Below are positions 18,649 through 28,182 of a stretch of DNA of 64,000 nt, in pieces. The notes beneath the pieces were generated by a model that saw only the letters and a program-made list of their open reading frames with translations, ran no database searches and was not told the DNA's origin. The position numbers and the translations under genes are program-made. This stretch comes from Deltaproteobacteria bacterium (GTDB lineage Bacteria > Desulfobacterota > Dissulfuribacteria > Dissulfuribacterales > DYLC01). Location: the NCBI GenBank assembly GCA_028695735.1, contig JAQVIJ010000003.1:1-64000 (forward strand), read 5' to 3'. Positions within the stretch are counted from its first letter, which is position 1; the number at the start of each line of letters is the position of its first letter.

Positions 18649-20182
18649 TGAGCAAAAAAGGGGTAAGGCATATCTGGTGGGTGCCGGGCCTGGTGATGCA
18701 GGGCTTTTGACCATAAAAGGCATGAAACTCCTATCCCAGGCCGATGTGGTCATATATGACCGCCTGGCAAGCCCCCGCATTCTGTCTTATGCACCCCGAA
18801 ACGCCGAGTTTATATATGTGGGAAAGACAGCAGGCCGTCATGCCGTCAGTCAGGATGCGATCAATCACCTCATAGTCAGCAAGGCTCAGGAAAACAAGAT
18901 GGTGGTGCGTCTAAAGGGTGGAGACCCCTTTATCTTCGGCAGAGGAGGTGAGGAGGCACAGGTCCTTGCCCAGGCAGGCATTCCCTTTGAGATCGTACCT
19001 GGTGTGAGCTCCTCCATAGCGGCCCCTGCCTATGCCGGTATCCCCCTCACTCACAGGGCACATGCCGCCTGTGTCACATTGATAACGGGTCATCGCAAAT
19101 TCGGAGTGGACGAGATAGATGTGAATTGGGAGGGCCTTGCCAAGTCCAATGGCACCCTGGTCTTTCTCATGGGCATGACCAATCTGCCCAACATAGTCTC
19201 ACAGCTGACACAGCATGGCTTGTCTGCCCAGACTCCAGCGGCAGTGGTGCAATGGGGCACTACCGCCAGGCAGAAGACCGTTACAGGTGTGCTCTCCGAC
19301 ATCGTGCAACGGGTCAAGGATGCAGGGTTGACCTCTCCTGCCGTGATAGTGGTGGGGACGGTTGTGGGGCTGCGAGAGACCATACAGTGGTTTGAAAAGA
19401 GGCCGCTTTTCGGCAGGCGTATTCTGGTGACGCGGTCCCGTGAACAGGCCAGTGAACTGGTGGAGCTGCTGGAGGAAAAGGGCGCGGAGTGTATAGAATT
19501 GCCTGCCATTTCCGTGGTTCCGGTGCAGGATGCGCAGACAACAGAAAGGATTGTCTCTGCCTTTTGTGGTGAGAGCAAGGTGCAATGGGTGGTTTTCACC
19601 AGCGTAAATGCTGTGAGGTGCTTTTTTGAGTTGTGTTTTGCAAACGGCCTGGACATGAGGGCATTTGGGGGTGTGAGGTTTGCTGTCATCGGAAGCGGCA
19701 CTGCCAATGCCTTAAGCGCATATCACCTGAAACCCGATTTGATTCCCACGACCTTTGATGCCGAGGGATTGGTGGAGGCATTTAAGACATTGGGTGTGCA
19801 GAATCAGCACATCCTCATACCCAAGGCGGAAAAGACACGGGATGTACTTGTAAACGGTCTGAAGGCCCTGGGCGCAAGAGTGGAGCCTGTGACGGTCTAT
19901 GAAAATGTCATGCCTGTTCTGGCTGAAGATGTGCTGGAGGCCCTCTCTCAGAAAGTGGATGTGGTGACCTTTACCAGCTCTTCCACGGTCAAAAACCTGT
20001 CTGCCCTTTTGCCTTCACATGTAAAAGAGAGGCTCATCAGCCATACAAAGGCTGCATGTATAGGCCCGGTCACAGGCCAGACCGCCAGGGCCATGGGTTT
20101 TGATGTGGCTATTCAGCCGGATACCGCCACCATTTCCGCCTTGGTCAAGGCCATAGAGGAATTTTTTTGCCCAAAGGGGTAG
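18632..20182 (+). CDS. cobA-hemD: fused uroporphyrinogen-III C-methyltransferase / uroporphyrinogen-III synthase
   Basis: Two enzymes in one chain. Residues about 12-250 are a SUMT: YLVGAGPGDAGLLTIKG (SAM site), IYDRL, RLKGGDPFIFGRGGEEA, VPGVSSSIAAPAYAGIPLTHR and GHRKFG. Residues about 265-510 are HemD (GRRILVTRSREQASELVELLEE ... FTSSSTVKNLSALL). The enzyme cyclises hydroxymethylbilane and methylates the product to precorrin-2, the siroheme branch point. ATG 18632 is preceded by AGGAG. The HemC/CobA-HemD pair is common in anaerobic deltaproteobacteria and Firmicutes. Siroheme supply fits the siroheme protein at 28875. Confidence 0.94.
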   Translation: MSMKSDEQKRGKAYLVGAGPGDAGLLTIKGMKLLSQADVVIYDRLASPRILSYAPRNAEFIYVGKTAGRHAVSQDAINHLIVSKAQENKMVVRLKGGDPFIFGRGGEEAQVLAQAGIPFEIVPGVSSSIAAPAYAGIPLTHRAHAACVTLITGHRKFGVDEIDVNWEGLAKSNGTLVFLMGMTNLPNIVSQLTQHGLSAQTPAAVVQWGTTARQKTVTGVLSDIVQRVKDAGLTSPAVIVVGTVVGLRETIQWFEKRPLFGRRILVTRSREQASELVELLEEKGAECIELPAISVVPVQDAQTTERIVSAFCGESKVQWVVFTSVNAVRCFFELCFANGLDMRAFGGVRFAVIGSGTANALSAYHLKPDLIPTTFDAEGLVEAFKTLGVQNQHILIPKAEKTRDVLVNGLKALGARVEPVTVYENVMPVLAEDVLEALSQKVDVVTFTSSSTVKNLSALLPSHVKERLISHTKAACIGPVTGQTARAMGFDVAIQPDTATISALVKAIEEFFCPKG

Positions 20183-20211
20183 TTCTGCAAACTGAGATGT
20201 GAGGTGTGGCC

Positions 20212-21636
20212 ATGAGTATATATTGTCCCAGCGACCCTCCGGAATTGTCCTCCATCTTGCAGCGTCTGCGCAAGAAAAAGAGCGATTATGAGCAATATGA
20301 CTTCAACAGCCTTCAGACGCGAGCCCTCATGGCCTTTTTCGACCTGGCCCAGGAATACGAGACCCTCGCTAACTTCTATCGTGTGGCGGTGTTCGTACCC
20401 AAGGAGTTTCTGGGGTTTGATTGTTGTCTATATCTGGTGGACTATCAAACAAAGCAGTTACAGATGGCATGCGATTCGCTGAACGAACTTTCGGTGTGTG
20501 GCATGCCTCCGCCTGCAGGTATAACGGTGCAGGAGGAGTCTTATATCTCGGGTGACTCCTTTGTGGCGCCTATTCGCGGCAACCTGAAGTTGCTGGCGGC
20601 CCAGCCGCTGGTGCATGCAGAGGATGTCATCGGCCTGCTGGAGGTCTTTCCTTATTCTCATTTCGGCGAAAAGGACCGCCTGTTTTTTGAAAAATATGCC
20701 AATCGCATAGGATACAACCTGCATTACAAGCTTATTTCCATACAGAACGAAAATCATCTAAAATTCATAAACACATTGATAGCCGACATTGATCACAACA
20801 TCATAGTGCCTAATATGCGTTTCAAGGTACTTCTGAGTAATATCAAGAAGAAGATAGCATTAATGTATGATTTGAAACAAAAGATAGAATATTGTAGTGA
20901 TATGCACAATAAAACAGCAGAAGAACTCGTTAAGTCTGTAGAGCAGATTAAATATGATTTGTCAGCAATTATTGCTGGATTATCTGTCGCATATGACGAG
21001 CTTGACAAACATTATACCAATACGAGCCTGTTCCTGGAGAGTCTGCTGCGCAGAGAGCATTTCGAAAAGGGCGAATTCGTACTGCGCCGAAGGCTGTGTA
21101 ATGTCAAGAAAGAGATTATAGACACTCAGCTGGAACGTTACAGAAGCAGATTGGAAAGAAGAGGTATTCAGATAGATGAACATTTAGGCGGAGTTCCGTC
21201 TGAAGAGATACCCCTTGCAGTAGATGTAGGATTGATGTCTCAAGTATATGCCAATCTATTCTCCAATGCCGAGAAGTATTGTGAAGAGGTGATAAACGAA
21301 CACGGCCAGCCGGTAAAATTCGTGTCATATGGCAGGGAGTTGCTGCCCAATTTCTTCGGTCCTGGCATGCACGGCATAAAATTCAATGTGTTTTCCACAG
21401 GACCTCACCTGTCTCCGGAGGAGGCTGCTCATGTGTTTGCCGAGGGTTTTCGTGGTAAAAATGTGGGGAATAAGCCAGGGGCAGGCCATGGCCTGCATTT
21501 TGTCAAAAAGATTATAGATGTCCATGGCGGTAAGGTTGGATGCGAGCCCACATTTCTCGGCAACAATTTCTATTTCATCCTGCCGGTTCAAACCAGTCCG
21601 GAGTCTGAAAACGTATCCAGTGCCCAGGAAGGTTAG
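20212..21636 (+). CDS. GAF-type sensor histidine kinase, cytoplasmic
   Basis: A 474-residue soluble protein. A GAF-like sensor region spans about 45-180. The presumed phospho-accepting helix contains ADIDHNIIVPN with His195, a coiled-coil-like lysine-rich stretch runs over about 215-290, and a HATPase domain covers 335-465 (N-box NLFSNAEKY, G-box KPGAGHGLHFVKKIIDVHGG). The H-box is atypical, so kinase activity is inferred from the ATPase domain. No response regulator is adjacent, making it an orphan. The central part (about 20760-21020) is visibly more AT-rich than the ends. It sits between cobA-hemD and the helicase, with GAGGTG before the ATG. Confidence 0.75.
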   Translation: MSIYCPSDPPELSSILQRLRKKKSDYEQYDFNSLQTRALMAFFDLAQEYETLANFYRVAVFVPKEFLGFDCCLYLVDYQTKQLQMACDSLNELSVCGMPPPAGITVQEESYISGDSFVAPIRGNLKLLAAQPLVHAEDVIGLLEVFPYSHFGEKDRLFFEKYANRIGYNLHYKLISIQNENHLKFINTLIADIDHNIIVPNMRFKVLLSNIKKKIALMYDLKQKIEYCSDMHNKTAEELVKSVEQIKYDLSAIIAGLSVAYDELDKHYTNTSLFLESLLRREHFEKGEFVLRRRLCNVKKEIIDTQLERYRSRLERRGIQIDEHLGGVPSEEIPLAVDVGLMSQVYANLFSNAEKYCEEVINEHGQPVKFVSYGRELLPNFFGPGMHGIKFNVFSTGPHLSPEEAAHVFAEGFRGKNVGNKPGAGHGLHFVKKIIDVHGGKVGCEPTFLGNNFYFILPVQTSPESENVSSAQEG

Positions 21637-21641
21637 TTGAT

Positions 21642-23798
21642 TTGTCCTTATTAAACCTGGAAGCCCACTTAAACCCTCAACAGCTTGAGGCGGTCACCAC
21701 CATTCTCGGGCCTGTGTTGGTGATAGCAGGCGCCGGAAGCGGTAAGACGCGCACCATTGTATATCGCTTAGCCTATCTCATGGACCAGGGCATTGATCCA
21801 TCTAGTATCCTGCTTCTGACCTTTACAAAGAAGGCAGCCTCTTCCATGCTGCAGAGGACAAGTGAATTGGTGGGCATGGAGAGCAATCGCGTAAGGGGCG
21901 GGACATTTCATGGGTTTGCCCATCGCATGTTGCGCATCTATGGCCACTTAGTGGGGCTCCCCTTGAATTTTGTGATTCTGGACCGGACTGATGTGCAGAA
22001 TATCTTTGGAATGTTGGTAAAGGAGATGGACCTGGCAGGCAAGGGCAAGCGATTTCCCAGTAAGGCCACCTTGGCAGCCATGGCCAGCAAGCTGGCCAAT
22101 ACAGGCATGTCCGTAAGGGAACTCATTCGAAATGAGTTTTCCCATATGGAGTCTGAGACCTTGAGTATAGAGGCGGTGATGAGGGGTTATACTCAATACA
22201 AACAGGCCAATGGATTAGTGGATTATGACGACCTGCTTTTGTATTGGCTGCAAGTGCTCAGAGAACACAGCACAGTCAGAGAGGCCGTGGGCAGGGAATG
22301 CCAGTTCATTATGGTGGATGAGTATCAGGACACCAATGGGCTTCAGGCAGAGATGGTCAGATTGGTGGCCACAGGCCATGACAATGTCATGGCAGTAGGG
22401 GATGATGCACAGTCCATCTATGCCTTTAGGGGTGCCAATTACCGCAACATCCTGGATTTCCCTAACCACTTTCCTGGTACCAAGATAATCGTTCTGGAGA
22501 AGAATTACCGCAGTACTCAGCCCAATTTGGACTGCGCCAATGCCATCATCGCCAGTGGAGAACAGTATTTCACCAAGCGTCTTTGCGCTCACAGGCCCGG
22601 CGGCGTGCGGCCTCTGCTCTATGGGGCCGTGGACGAAGGGGATCAGGCCATATTTGTGGCGAATCGCATAGAGGAATGCCTGCAAAACGGCATTCCTGCC
22701 CATGAGATTGCCGTGCTTTTTCGTGCCGCCTTTCATTCCTTTCATTTAGAGGCAGAGCTGAAGGCTCGGTCCATACCGTTTGTAAAACGGGGTGGTCAGG
22801 CCTTGGTGGAGGCCTCTCATATCAAGGACCTGCTCTCCCTTCTGCGCATGCTCATCAATCCCCTGGACAGGCTTGCCACCACTCGTGTGCTGTGTCTTGT
22901 CAAGGGCCTGGGGCCCAAGGCTGCGGACCGTATTCTTGCAGAGATGTTGCGTTCAGAAGACCCTTGGCAGTACATGGCAGTGGGTGCCTTCAAGGGTGCT
23001 TGGGCCGATGCTGTGAGGGACCTTGGCAGGCTGTTACAGGACATACGAAGTAAAGAGGATATGGGGCTTTTCACTGCAATAAAGCTCCTTTTGGAGTGGT
23101 ATAGGCCGTATTTAGAGATGCATTACTATGACGACTACCCTAAAAGGCTTCAGGAACTTCAACAGCTTCTGGCCATGTCCAATAGATATGCAGACGCCAT
23201 GGATATGTTGACGGACCTGACTCTTGAGGCGCCGGACATGACGCAGGACGATGCCGGCAGGGTGTGTCTTTCCACTATTCATTCGGCCAAGGGGCTGGAG
23301 TGGCAGGCCGTTTTTCTTCTTTCCCTGTGCGAAGGCAGATTCCCGTCTCATTTTGCGGAAAGTGACCAGGAATTAGACGAAGAGCGCAGGCTCTTTTATG
23401 TGGCTGTTACTCGGGCCAAGGACCTACTCTGCCTTTCCTGCCCTGCCTTTATCTATGTGCCAGGGGGTGGAAATATACCAGTGAACCCTTCCCGTTTTTT
23501 GAAGGAGATTCCAGGCGAGCTTTTCAGTGTCCTGCGTTACGAGGGACTGACCTCTGGAGTTAAAGAAAGGATATCCACGGGTCCGAAGTTTGCGGAATCA
23601 AGGCCGGCTGCCACAGCCGTCTTACGGGAAGGCGTGGCCAATGCGTATGGTGTCGGCATGAAGGTCAGGCATTCCATTTTCGGCGCAGGTCTTGTAAAGA
23701 GATGCCTGGGCCCGAATAAGATCGTGGTGGCGTTTGATACGGCGGGAGAAAAGACCTTGAATACCACTGTGGCAAAGTTAACCATAATAGACTATTAA
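21642..23798 (+). CDS. UvrD/PcrA-type ATP-dependent DNA helicase
   Basis: Superfamily 1A 3'-5' helicase for repair and replication. Motifs: Q-motif LNPQQLEAVT, Walker A AGAGSGKTRT, TFTKKAA, motif II MVDEYQDTN, motif III GDDAQSIYAFRGA, motif IV EKNYRST, motif V TIHSAKGLEW and motif VI VAVTRAKDLL. The C-terminus (about 665-718, HSIFGAGLVKRCLGPN) is the Tudor-like tail that links UvrD and PcrA to RNA polymerase. The start is TTG, supported by AGGAAGG; 718 residues is typical. It begins 5 bases after the histidine kinase stop. Confidence 0.93.
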   Translation: MSLLNLEAHLNPQQLEAVTTILGPVLVIAGAGSGKTRTIVYRLAYLMDQGIDPSSILLLTFTKKAASSMLQRTSELVGMESNRVRGGTFHGFAHRMLRIYGHLVGLPLNFVILDRTDVQNIFGMLVKEMDLAGKGKRFPSKATLAAMASKLANTGMSVRELIRNEFSHMESETLSIEAVMRGYTQYKQANGLVDYDDLLLYWLQVLREHSTVREAVGRECQFIMVDEYQDTNGLQAEMVRLVATGHDNVMAVGDDAQSIYAFRGANYRNILDFPNHFPGTKIIVLEKNYRSTQPNLDCANAIIASGEQYFTKRLCAHRPGGVRPLLYGAVDEGDQAIFVANRIEECLQNGIPAHEIAVLFRAAFHSFHLEAELKARSIPFVKRGGQALVEASHIKDLLSLLRMLINPLDRLATTRVLCLVKGLGPKAADRILAEMLRSEDPWQYMAVGAFKGAWADAVRDLGRLLQDIRSKEDMGLFTAIKLLLEWYRPYLEMHYYDDYPKRLQELQQLLAMSNRYADAMDMLTDLTLEAPDMTQDDAGRVCLSTIHSAKGLEWQAVFLLSLCEGRFPSHFAESDQELDEERRLFYVAVTRAKDLLCLSCPAFIYVPGGGNIPVNPSRFLKEIPGELFSVLRYEGLTSGVKERISTGPKFAESRPAATAVLREGVANAYGVGMKVRHSIFGAGLVKRCLGPNKIVVAFDTAGEKTLNTTVAKLTIIDY

Positions 23799-23866
23799 AT
23801 TCTTCTCAAATTCCGTGATTGAATCTACCATTGTGGAATTTAGGTTCTTATAAAGGATGGCATGAT

Positions 23867-24202
23867 ATGAGACAATATGTAATAGATGAACTGAGACCAA
23901 GTGAGATTGACAGGATTCGCACATACCTTGCTAAACACTGCGAGATGTCTGATCTGGATGATTTTTATTGGCTTTTGCTGCCGGAGGATACCTTGTCAGA
24001 GGTTCAGAAAGGGCATGTGGCCTCATGCGGCCCCTTTGGTGTAGGTGTTCAGATAGGAAGGGATCGGCTGGTCATCGAATTCCTGGTGCGCAGCCGCAAG
24101 AAGATCCGCTGCAATTGTATCGCCTTTGCAAACCATAGCCAAAGGGATTTCATTCTGGCCTTTGCCGATGAGCTGGTGAAATTCAACAATATAGTCGTGT
24201 GA
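23867..24202 (+). CDS. conserved protein of unknown function
   Basis: 111 residues, MRQYVIDELRPSEIDRIRTYL onward, without signal peptide or membrane segment. It ends in a strand-rich part (VGVQIGRDRLVIEFLVRSRKKIRCNC) and a helix. The compact alpha-beta pattern and the position directly before a HAD-like gene suggest a real gene with AAGGATGG before the ATG. I do not recognise the family; a small regulatory or RNA-binding role would be a guess. Confidence 0.7.
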   Translation: MRQYVIDELRPSEIDRIRTYLAKHCEMSDLDDFYWLLLPEDTLSEVQKGHVASCGPFGVGVQIGRDRLVIEFLVRSRKKIRCNCIAFANHSQRDFILAFADELVKFNNIVV

Positions 24203-24211
24203 GGGCGGGGC

Positions 24212-25303
24212 ATGATACAGATCGATATGGATTGTGAAGGCCCTATTACGCAAAACGACAACGCCTTTGAGTTGTGCGAGGCCTTTTTGCCTCGGGGAGG
24301 CGCCTTTTTCAGCCGTGTGAGCAGATACGATGATTTTCTGGCGGACATAGAAAAACGGCCTGGTTACAAGGCAGGGGATACCCTGAAGCTAGTCCTGCCC
24401 TTTTTGCTGGCCGCAGGCGTAAACAGCCAGGTGATGCGGGAGTTTTCTTTCAAGACACTGGTGATCCTGCCCAAGGCCGAGCTGATGCTCTCTTTCCTTA
24501 CCAGCCGCTTTCCCACCTTTATCATCAGCACCAGCTACCGGCCGTATCTGGATGCCCTTTCCGTGCGCACCGGTTTTCCGGCGGCCAGTATTTACTGCAC
24601 TGAATTAACTGGTGAAATCCCTGCGCCCACGCCACAGGAGCGTTCACTATTGCAGGAATTGGCCATGGAGATCGCAGACCAGCCTGTGTTGGACTGGCCG
24701 GAGCACGCCGTTTCCATTCATGACCTCTCCTATGAGGACCAAAAGCTGGTAGAGCGGCTGAACCAGATATTTTGGGATATATTGCCTTCAATGCCGGTGG
24801 CTGCCGCCTGTTATGCCATCAATACCGTGGGAGGTGCGGAAAAGGCGGTGGCCTTGCAGGACAGCCTGTTGCGCACAGGAAACCAGGCGTTTCAGGTGCT
24901 TTATGCAGGAGACAGCATTACGGATGTGCAGGCCCTGGAACTGGTGCGCAAAGGCGGCGGTGTGGCCGTCTCCTTCAATGGCAACGGCTATGCAGTGCGC
25001 AGTTGTGAGTATGTCTGCACAGGGCATACGCCTGTGGTGATAGCAGCCATGGCCCAGGTCTTTGAGCAAAAGGGCAAAAATGGCTTAAATGCCATGTTAC
25101 AAAATGGGCCTTTGTCAGGAAATGATGTCCTCAATGTGCTGGCGCAAAATGGCGTGTCCTCCACCCTTATCTCCTGTATGGAGCCCTATGGCCCCAGCTT
25201 TTATCTGGCTAAATTGAACGATGCGGGCATGGAGACCGCCCTTAAAAGGAGTGAACAGGTTAGAAAAGAGGTGCGCGGCGGCCGAATCGCTGCGCTTGGA
25301 TAA
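24212..25303 (+). CDS. HAD-like protein resembling archaeal EhaR
   Basis: A 363-residue protein with the motif I variant DMDCEGPITQNDNAFEL at the N-terminus, a cap segment with SRYDDFLADIEKRPGY, motif II-like IISTSY, and motif IV-like YAGDSITDVQAL with the acidic pair for Mg2+. The DCEGP start and SRYDD block recall the EHA-R family, annotated in methanogens as energy-converting hydrogenase A subunit R, though that link to hydrogenase is only by neighbourhood. The gene is probably a phosphatase of unknown substrate. It lies 9 bases after the unknown gene and 14 before the transglycosylase. Confidence 0.65.
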   Translation: MIQIDMDCEGPITQNDNAFELCEAFLPRGGAFFSRVSRYDDFLADIEKRPGYKAGDTLKLVLPFLLAAGVNSQVMREFSFKTLVILPKAELMLSFLTSRFPTFIISTSYRPYLDALSVRTGFPAASIYCTELTGEIPAPTPQERSLLQELAMEIADQPVLDWPEHAVSIHDLSYEDQKLVERLNQIFWDILPSMPVAAACYAINTVGGAEKAVALQDSLLRTGNQAFQVLYAGDSITDVQALELVRKGGGVAVSFNGNGYAVRSCEYVCTGHTPVVIAAMAQVFEQKGKNGLNAMLQNGPLSGNDVLNVLAQNGVSSTLISCMEPYGPSFYLAKLNDAGMETALKRSEQVRKEVRGGRIAALG

Positions 25304-25317
25304 AGGAGCATGAATTT

Positions 25318-26595
25318 ATGTTAAGCCGTAAAATCTTTGCCGTTGCCTTTGTTGTGATGTCCTTTAGTTGTATTCAGCCGGTGTTTGCCTTGTCTCTTTT
25401 TGGTGGGGCTGACAAGGAGCCGGTGAAGCCCTCCAGTGTTCAGCCTGTGGCGGTAACCAATAATATCCCATCTCCTGCTCAGCCTGTCGCCGGTGACACG
25501 CCAGTGCGTGGCTCTGTAAGTGGGCAGAGTCTCATAAATCAGCTTCTGCGCCTGCCCATACCTGAAAGTGTTTACTTTTGTGATGAGCCTGTGCCCCTCA
25601 ATTTCGAGGATTCCTATGAGCGTCTGGACTACGAGCTGGTCTCCATTCTGGGTTCTCCTGTGGCCACAACCCTGTGGTTCAAACGGGCGCCCCGCTATTT
25701 TCCCCTCATCGAAGCCATTATTCAGGAGATGGGGCTTCCCTCGGACCTCAAGTATGTAGCACTTATCGAAAGCGACCTTAGGGCATCTGCTGTGAGCACT
25801 GCAGGGGCTGTGGGGCCGTGGCAGTTTATGCTGCCCACAGCCAATTTCTGCGGTTTGAACAAGAACGGCTGGTGTGACGATCGAATGCACTGGGAAAGGG
25901 CCACGCGAGCCGCCCTCAAGCACCTTTCGGACCTGAAAAATTCCCTCGGTTCCTGGGCATTGGCCCTTGCAGCCTACAACGCAGGTCAGGGCCGGGTTGC
26001 CAAGGCATTGGAGGAACAGGGCGCCTATGATTTTTACAGCCTGAGGCTTGCCAGGGAGACGGAACGCTATGTGTTTCGGGCCATTGCTGCCAAACTGGTC
26101 ATGGAGAATCCATCCTGGTTCGGCATAGATCTGACAGGTGCGCGGCTCTACAGGCCTGAGGCCGTCTCCAGTGTGAGCGTCAACATCCCTGTGGTCAGCG
26201 TCAGTGTGGCCGGTATGGCCAAGGCAGTGGGGGTCTCCTATCGCCGTTTTCTGGAGCTCAACCCATGGATAACCGCACGGGAGCTGCCTCGCGGCACCTA
26301 TGAGATTTTGGTGCCCGCCGGCAGGGAGGGGCTGCTCAAGGACTTTGTTTCAGGTTTGACGGCGCGACTGCCTGCTGTGCAGGAGGCCTCATCGTCCCTT
26401 TCTTTGGGACCTTCAGTCGCAGTTGCCTCCACATCTGCGCCTGCAGGTGTCAGACATCATGTGGTCAAAAAAGGGGATACCCTGAGTTCCATAGCCCGGG
26501 AATATGGGGTATCAGTGGAGGATATTCGGGAATGGAACAAGCTCTCTTCAAATACACCCATTCAGCCGGGCCAGAGGTTGTTGTTGCGTCGATGA
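25318..26595 (+). CDS. membrane-bound lytic murein transglycosylase, MltD-like, with LysM
   Basis: Cleaves peptidoglycan strands to anhydromuropeptides in the periplasm. A signal peptide covers about 1-25. The SLT catalytic domain at about 125-260 has YVALIESDLRASAVSTAGAV with the catalytic glutamate (ALIES), GPWQFM, and the ALAAYNAGQGRV motif. A degenerate region follows, then a C-terminal LysM domain (about 378-424, HHVVKKGDTLSSIAREYGV) that binds peptidoglycan. The signal peptide lacks a clear lipobox, so it is periplasmic rather than lipid-anchored. AAGGAGC precedes the ATG. Confidence 0.92.
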   Translation: MLSRKIFAVAFVVMSFSCIQPVFALSLFGGADKEPVKPSSVQPVAVTNNIPSPAQPVAGDTPVRGSVSGQSLINQLLRLPIPESVYFCDEPVPLNFEDSYERLDYELVSILGSPVATTLWFKRAPRYFPLIEAIIQEMGLPSDLKYVALIESDLRASAVSTAGAVGPWQFMLPTANFCGLNKNGWCDDRMHWERATRAALKHLSDLKNSLGSWALALAAYNAGQGRVAKALEEQGAYDFYSLRLARETERYVFRAIAAKLVMENPSWFGIDLTGARLYRPEAVSSVSVNIPVVSVSVAGMAKAVGVSYRRFLELNPWITARELPRGTYEILVPAGREGLLKDFVSGLTARLPAVQEASSSLSLGPSVAVASTSAPAGVRHHVVKKGDTLSSIAREYGVSVEDIREWNKLSSNTPIQPGQRLLLRR

Positions 26596-26628
26596 AGGCG
26601 ACCGGCATGACCATGTAAGGGCCGCGGC

Positions 26629-28182
26629 ATGAGACTTGGGCAAAAGATCTTTATCTATCTGGTTACTGGATTTGTCCTGATGGGTGTGATTTTTTTTATA
26701 TGGTTGCAAAATGTCCAGCACACCCTTGTCAGTGAGCAGCTGCGCAATCAGGCGGCAGGCATCTATCACTATATCATTCTCACACGGCAGTGGATCTCTG
26801 GTTATGGCGGCATCTATGTGCAGCATGAAGGCGGTTTTGAGCGTATTACGCCATCTGGTTTTATTGCCGAGCTCTCCCGTTACGGCCAGGACAAGCACCT
26901 GCCTTACATGGTCAAGGTGGCCGTGCCCAATGCCAGTAATCCACTTCATGCGCCGGATGTCTTTGAAACAAGGGCCATAGACCTGCTTCAAAGCGGCCGT
27001 GCCAGGGAGGTATGGGAGGTGGAAAGGGTCAAGGGAATGCCGGTCTTCAGGTATGGGGCGCCCCTTGTGTTTCAGACCGAGTGCCAGACCTGTCATGCCG
27101 GTCTCAAGACATCGGATGTCATGGGCGCCATCAGCATCTCCCTGCCAGCTACTGCCATCTATAACGAAGTGAGACAAAATATCTTTCAGTTTTTTGGTAT
27201 ATTTCTCTGTGTTTTGGCCGTTTTTCTGGGCCTTGCATGGACGATTTTACGTTTTTTTGTGCTTTCACCCCTGAGACAGCTTGCCTCCACAGCCGGACAT
27301 ATTCAAAACGGCGAGCTGGATGTGAGAGTGGATTTGAATATGAGCGAGGAGTGGAAGACCGTTTCCAGGAGTTTTAACAGTATGGTGGCCGCCCTGACGA
27401 ATCAGCAGAGAAACCTGGAAAAGGAGGTCAGAAGGGCTGTAAGTGAGCTGGAGTCTGCCTATCAACAACTGAAGGCCACTGAGCAGTACCGCCAGGACTT
27501 TTTTGCAAACATCACTCATGACCTGAAGACCCCCATCACGGCCATCAAGGGCGCCCAGGGAATTTTGGCAAAGAGGTTGAGTGATTCGGAACATGCCACC
27601 TACCTCGAGATCATTCAGAGAAATACAGAGAAGCTCCTCAAGATGGTAAAGGACATTCTGGCCTGTGCCAAGATAGAATCAGGCACCCTGGAGATACATA
27701 AAAGACAGGAGGATATAGCGGAGGTGCTGGAGGACGCCATCTTGATGATCATGCCTGTTGCATGGGAAAAGGGCGTGGAGATTCGCTATGAGGTGCCCGA
27801 AACCCCTGTATATCTCATGTGTGACAGGGGGCTTTTGGAGCAGGCCGTTACCAATCTGCTCTCCAATGCCCTTCGCTTTTCTCCCACGGGCGCATCTGTG
27901 GATGTGGGGATTGTAAAAAAGGGCGGGCAGGTTATGCTCACAGTACGAGACTATGGGCCTGGCATACCTGAGGACCAGAGGGGTTTGGTGTTTGAGAAGT
28001 TCTTCAGACGTCCCAATGAAAAGGCCGGAGAGGGCATGGGGCTTGGACTTGCCATTGCCCGTGGCATAGTGGCGGCCCACGGTGGTGCCATAACCATCTC
28101 CACCCCTGAACAGGGAAGTGGTTGCGTTTTTACCATTATATTGCCCGATGAAAAAATAGAGGGTAGCCATGGAACATGCTGA
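26629..28182 (+). CDS. sensor histidine kinase with a periplasmic c-type heme domain
   Basis: 517 residues: TM1 about 7-26, a periplasmic sensor of about 155 residues, TM2 about 185-211, HAMP about 212-265, a dimerisation helix with NITHDLKTPITAIKG (phospho-His297), and HATPase with N-box NLLSNALRFSP, DYGPGIPED and GMGLGLAIARGIV. The periplasmic part ends in CQTCH (152-156), a covalent heme c site, and starts with RQWISGYGGIYV, as in Tll0287-like/DUF3365 heme sensors. It should sense redox state or a diatomic gas. It overlaps the response regulator gene by 14 bases. Confidence 0.92.
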   Translation: MRLGQKIFIYLVTGFVLMGVIFFIWLQNVQHTLVSEQLRNQAAGIYHYIILTRQWISGYGGIYVQHEGGFERITPSGFIAELSRYGQDKHLPYMVKVAVPNASNPLHAPDVFETRAIDLLQSGRAREVWEVERVKGMPVFRYGAPLVFQTECQTCHAGLKTSDVMGAISISLPATAIYNEVRQNIFQFFGIFLCVLAVFLGLAWTILRFFVLSPLRQLASTAGHIQNGELDVRVDLNMSEEWKTVSRSFNSMVAALTNQQRNLEKEVRRAVSELESAYQQLKATEQYRQDFFANITHDLKTPITAIKGAQGILAKRLSDSEHATYLEIIQRNTEKLLKMVKDILACAKIESGTLEIHKRQEDIAEVLEDAILMIMPVAWEKGVEIRYEVPETPVYLMCDRGLLEQAVTNLLSNALRFSPTGASVDVGIVKKGGQVMLTVRDYGPGIPEDQRGLVFEKFFRRPNEKAGEGMGLGLAIARGIVAAHGGAITISTPEQGSGCVFTIILPDEKIEGSHGTC

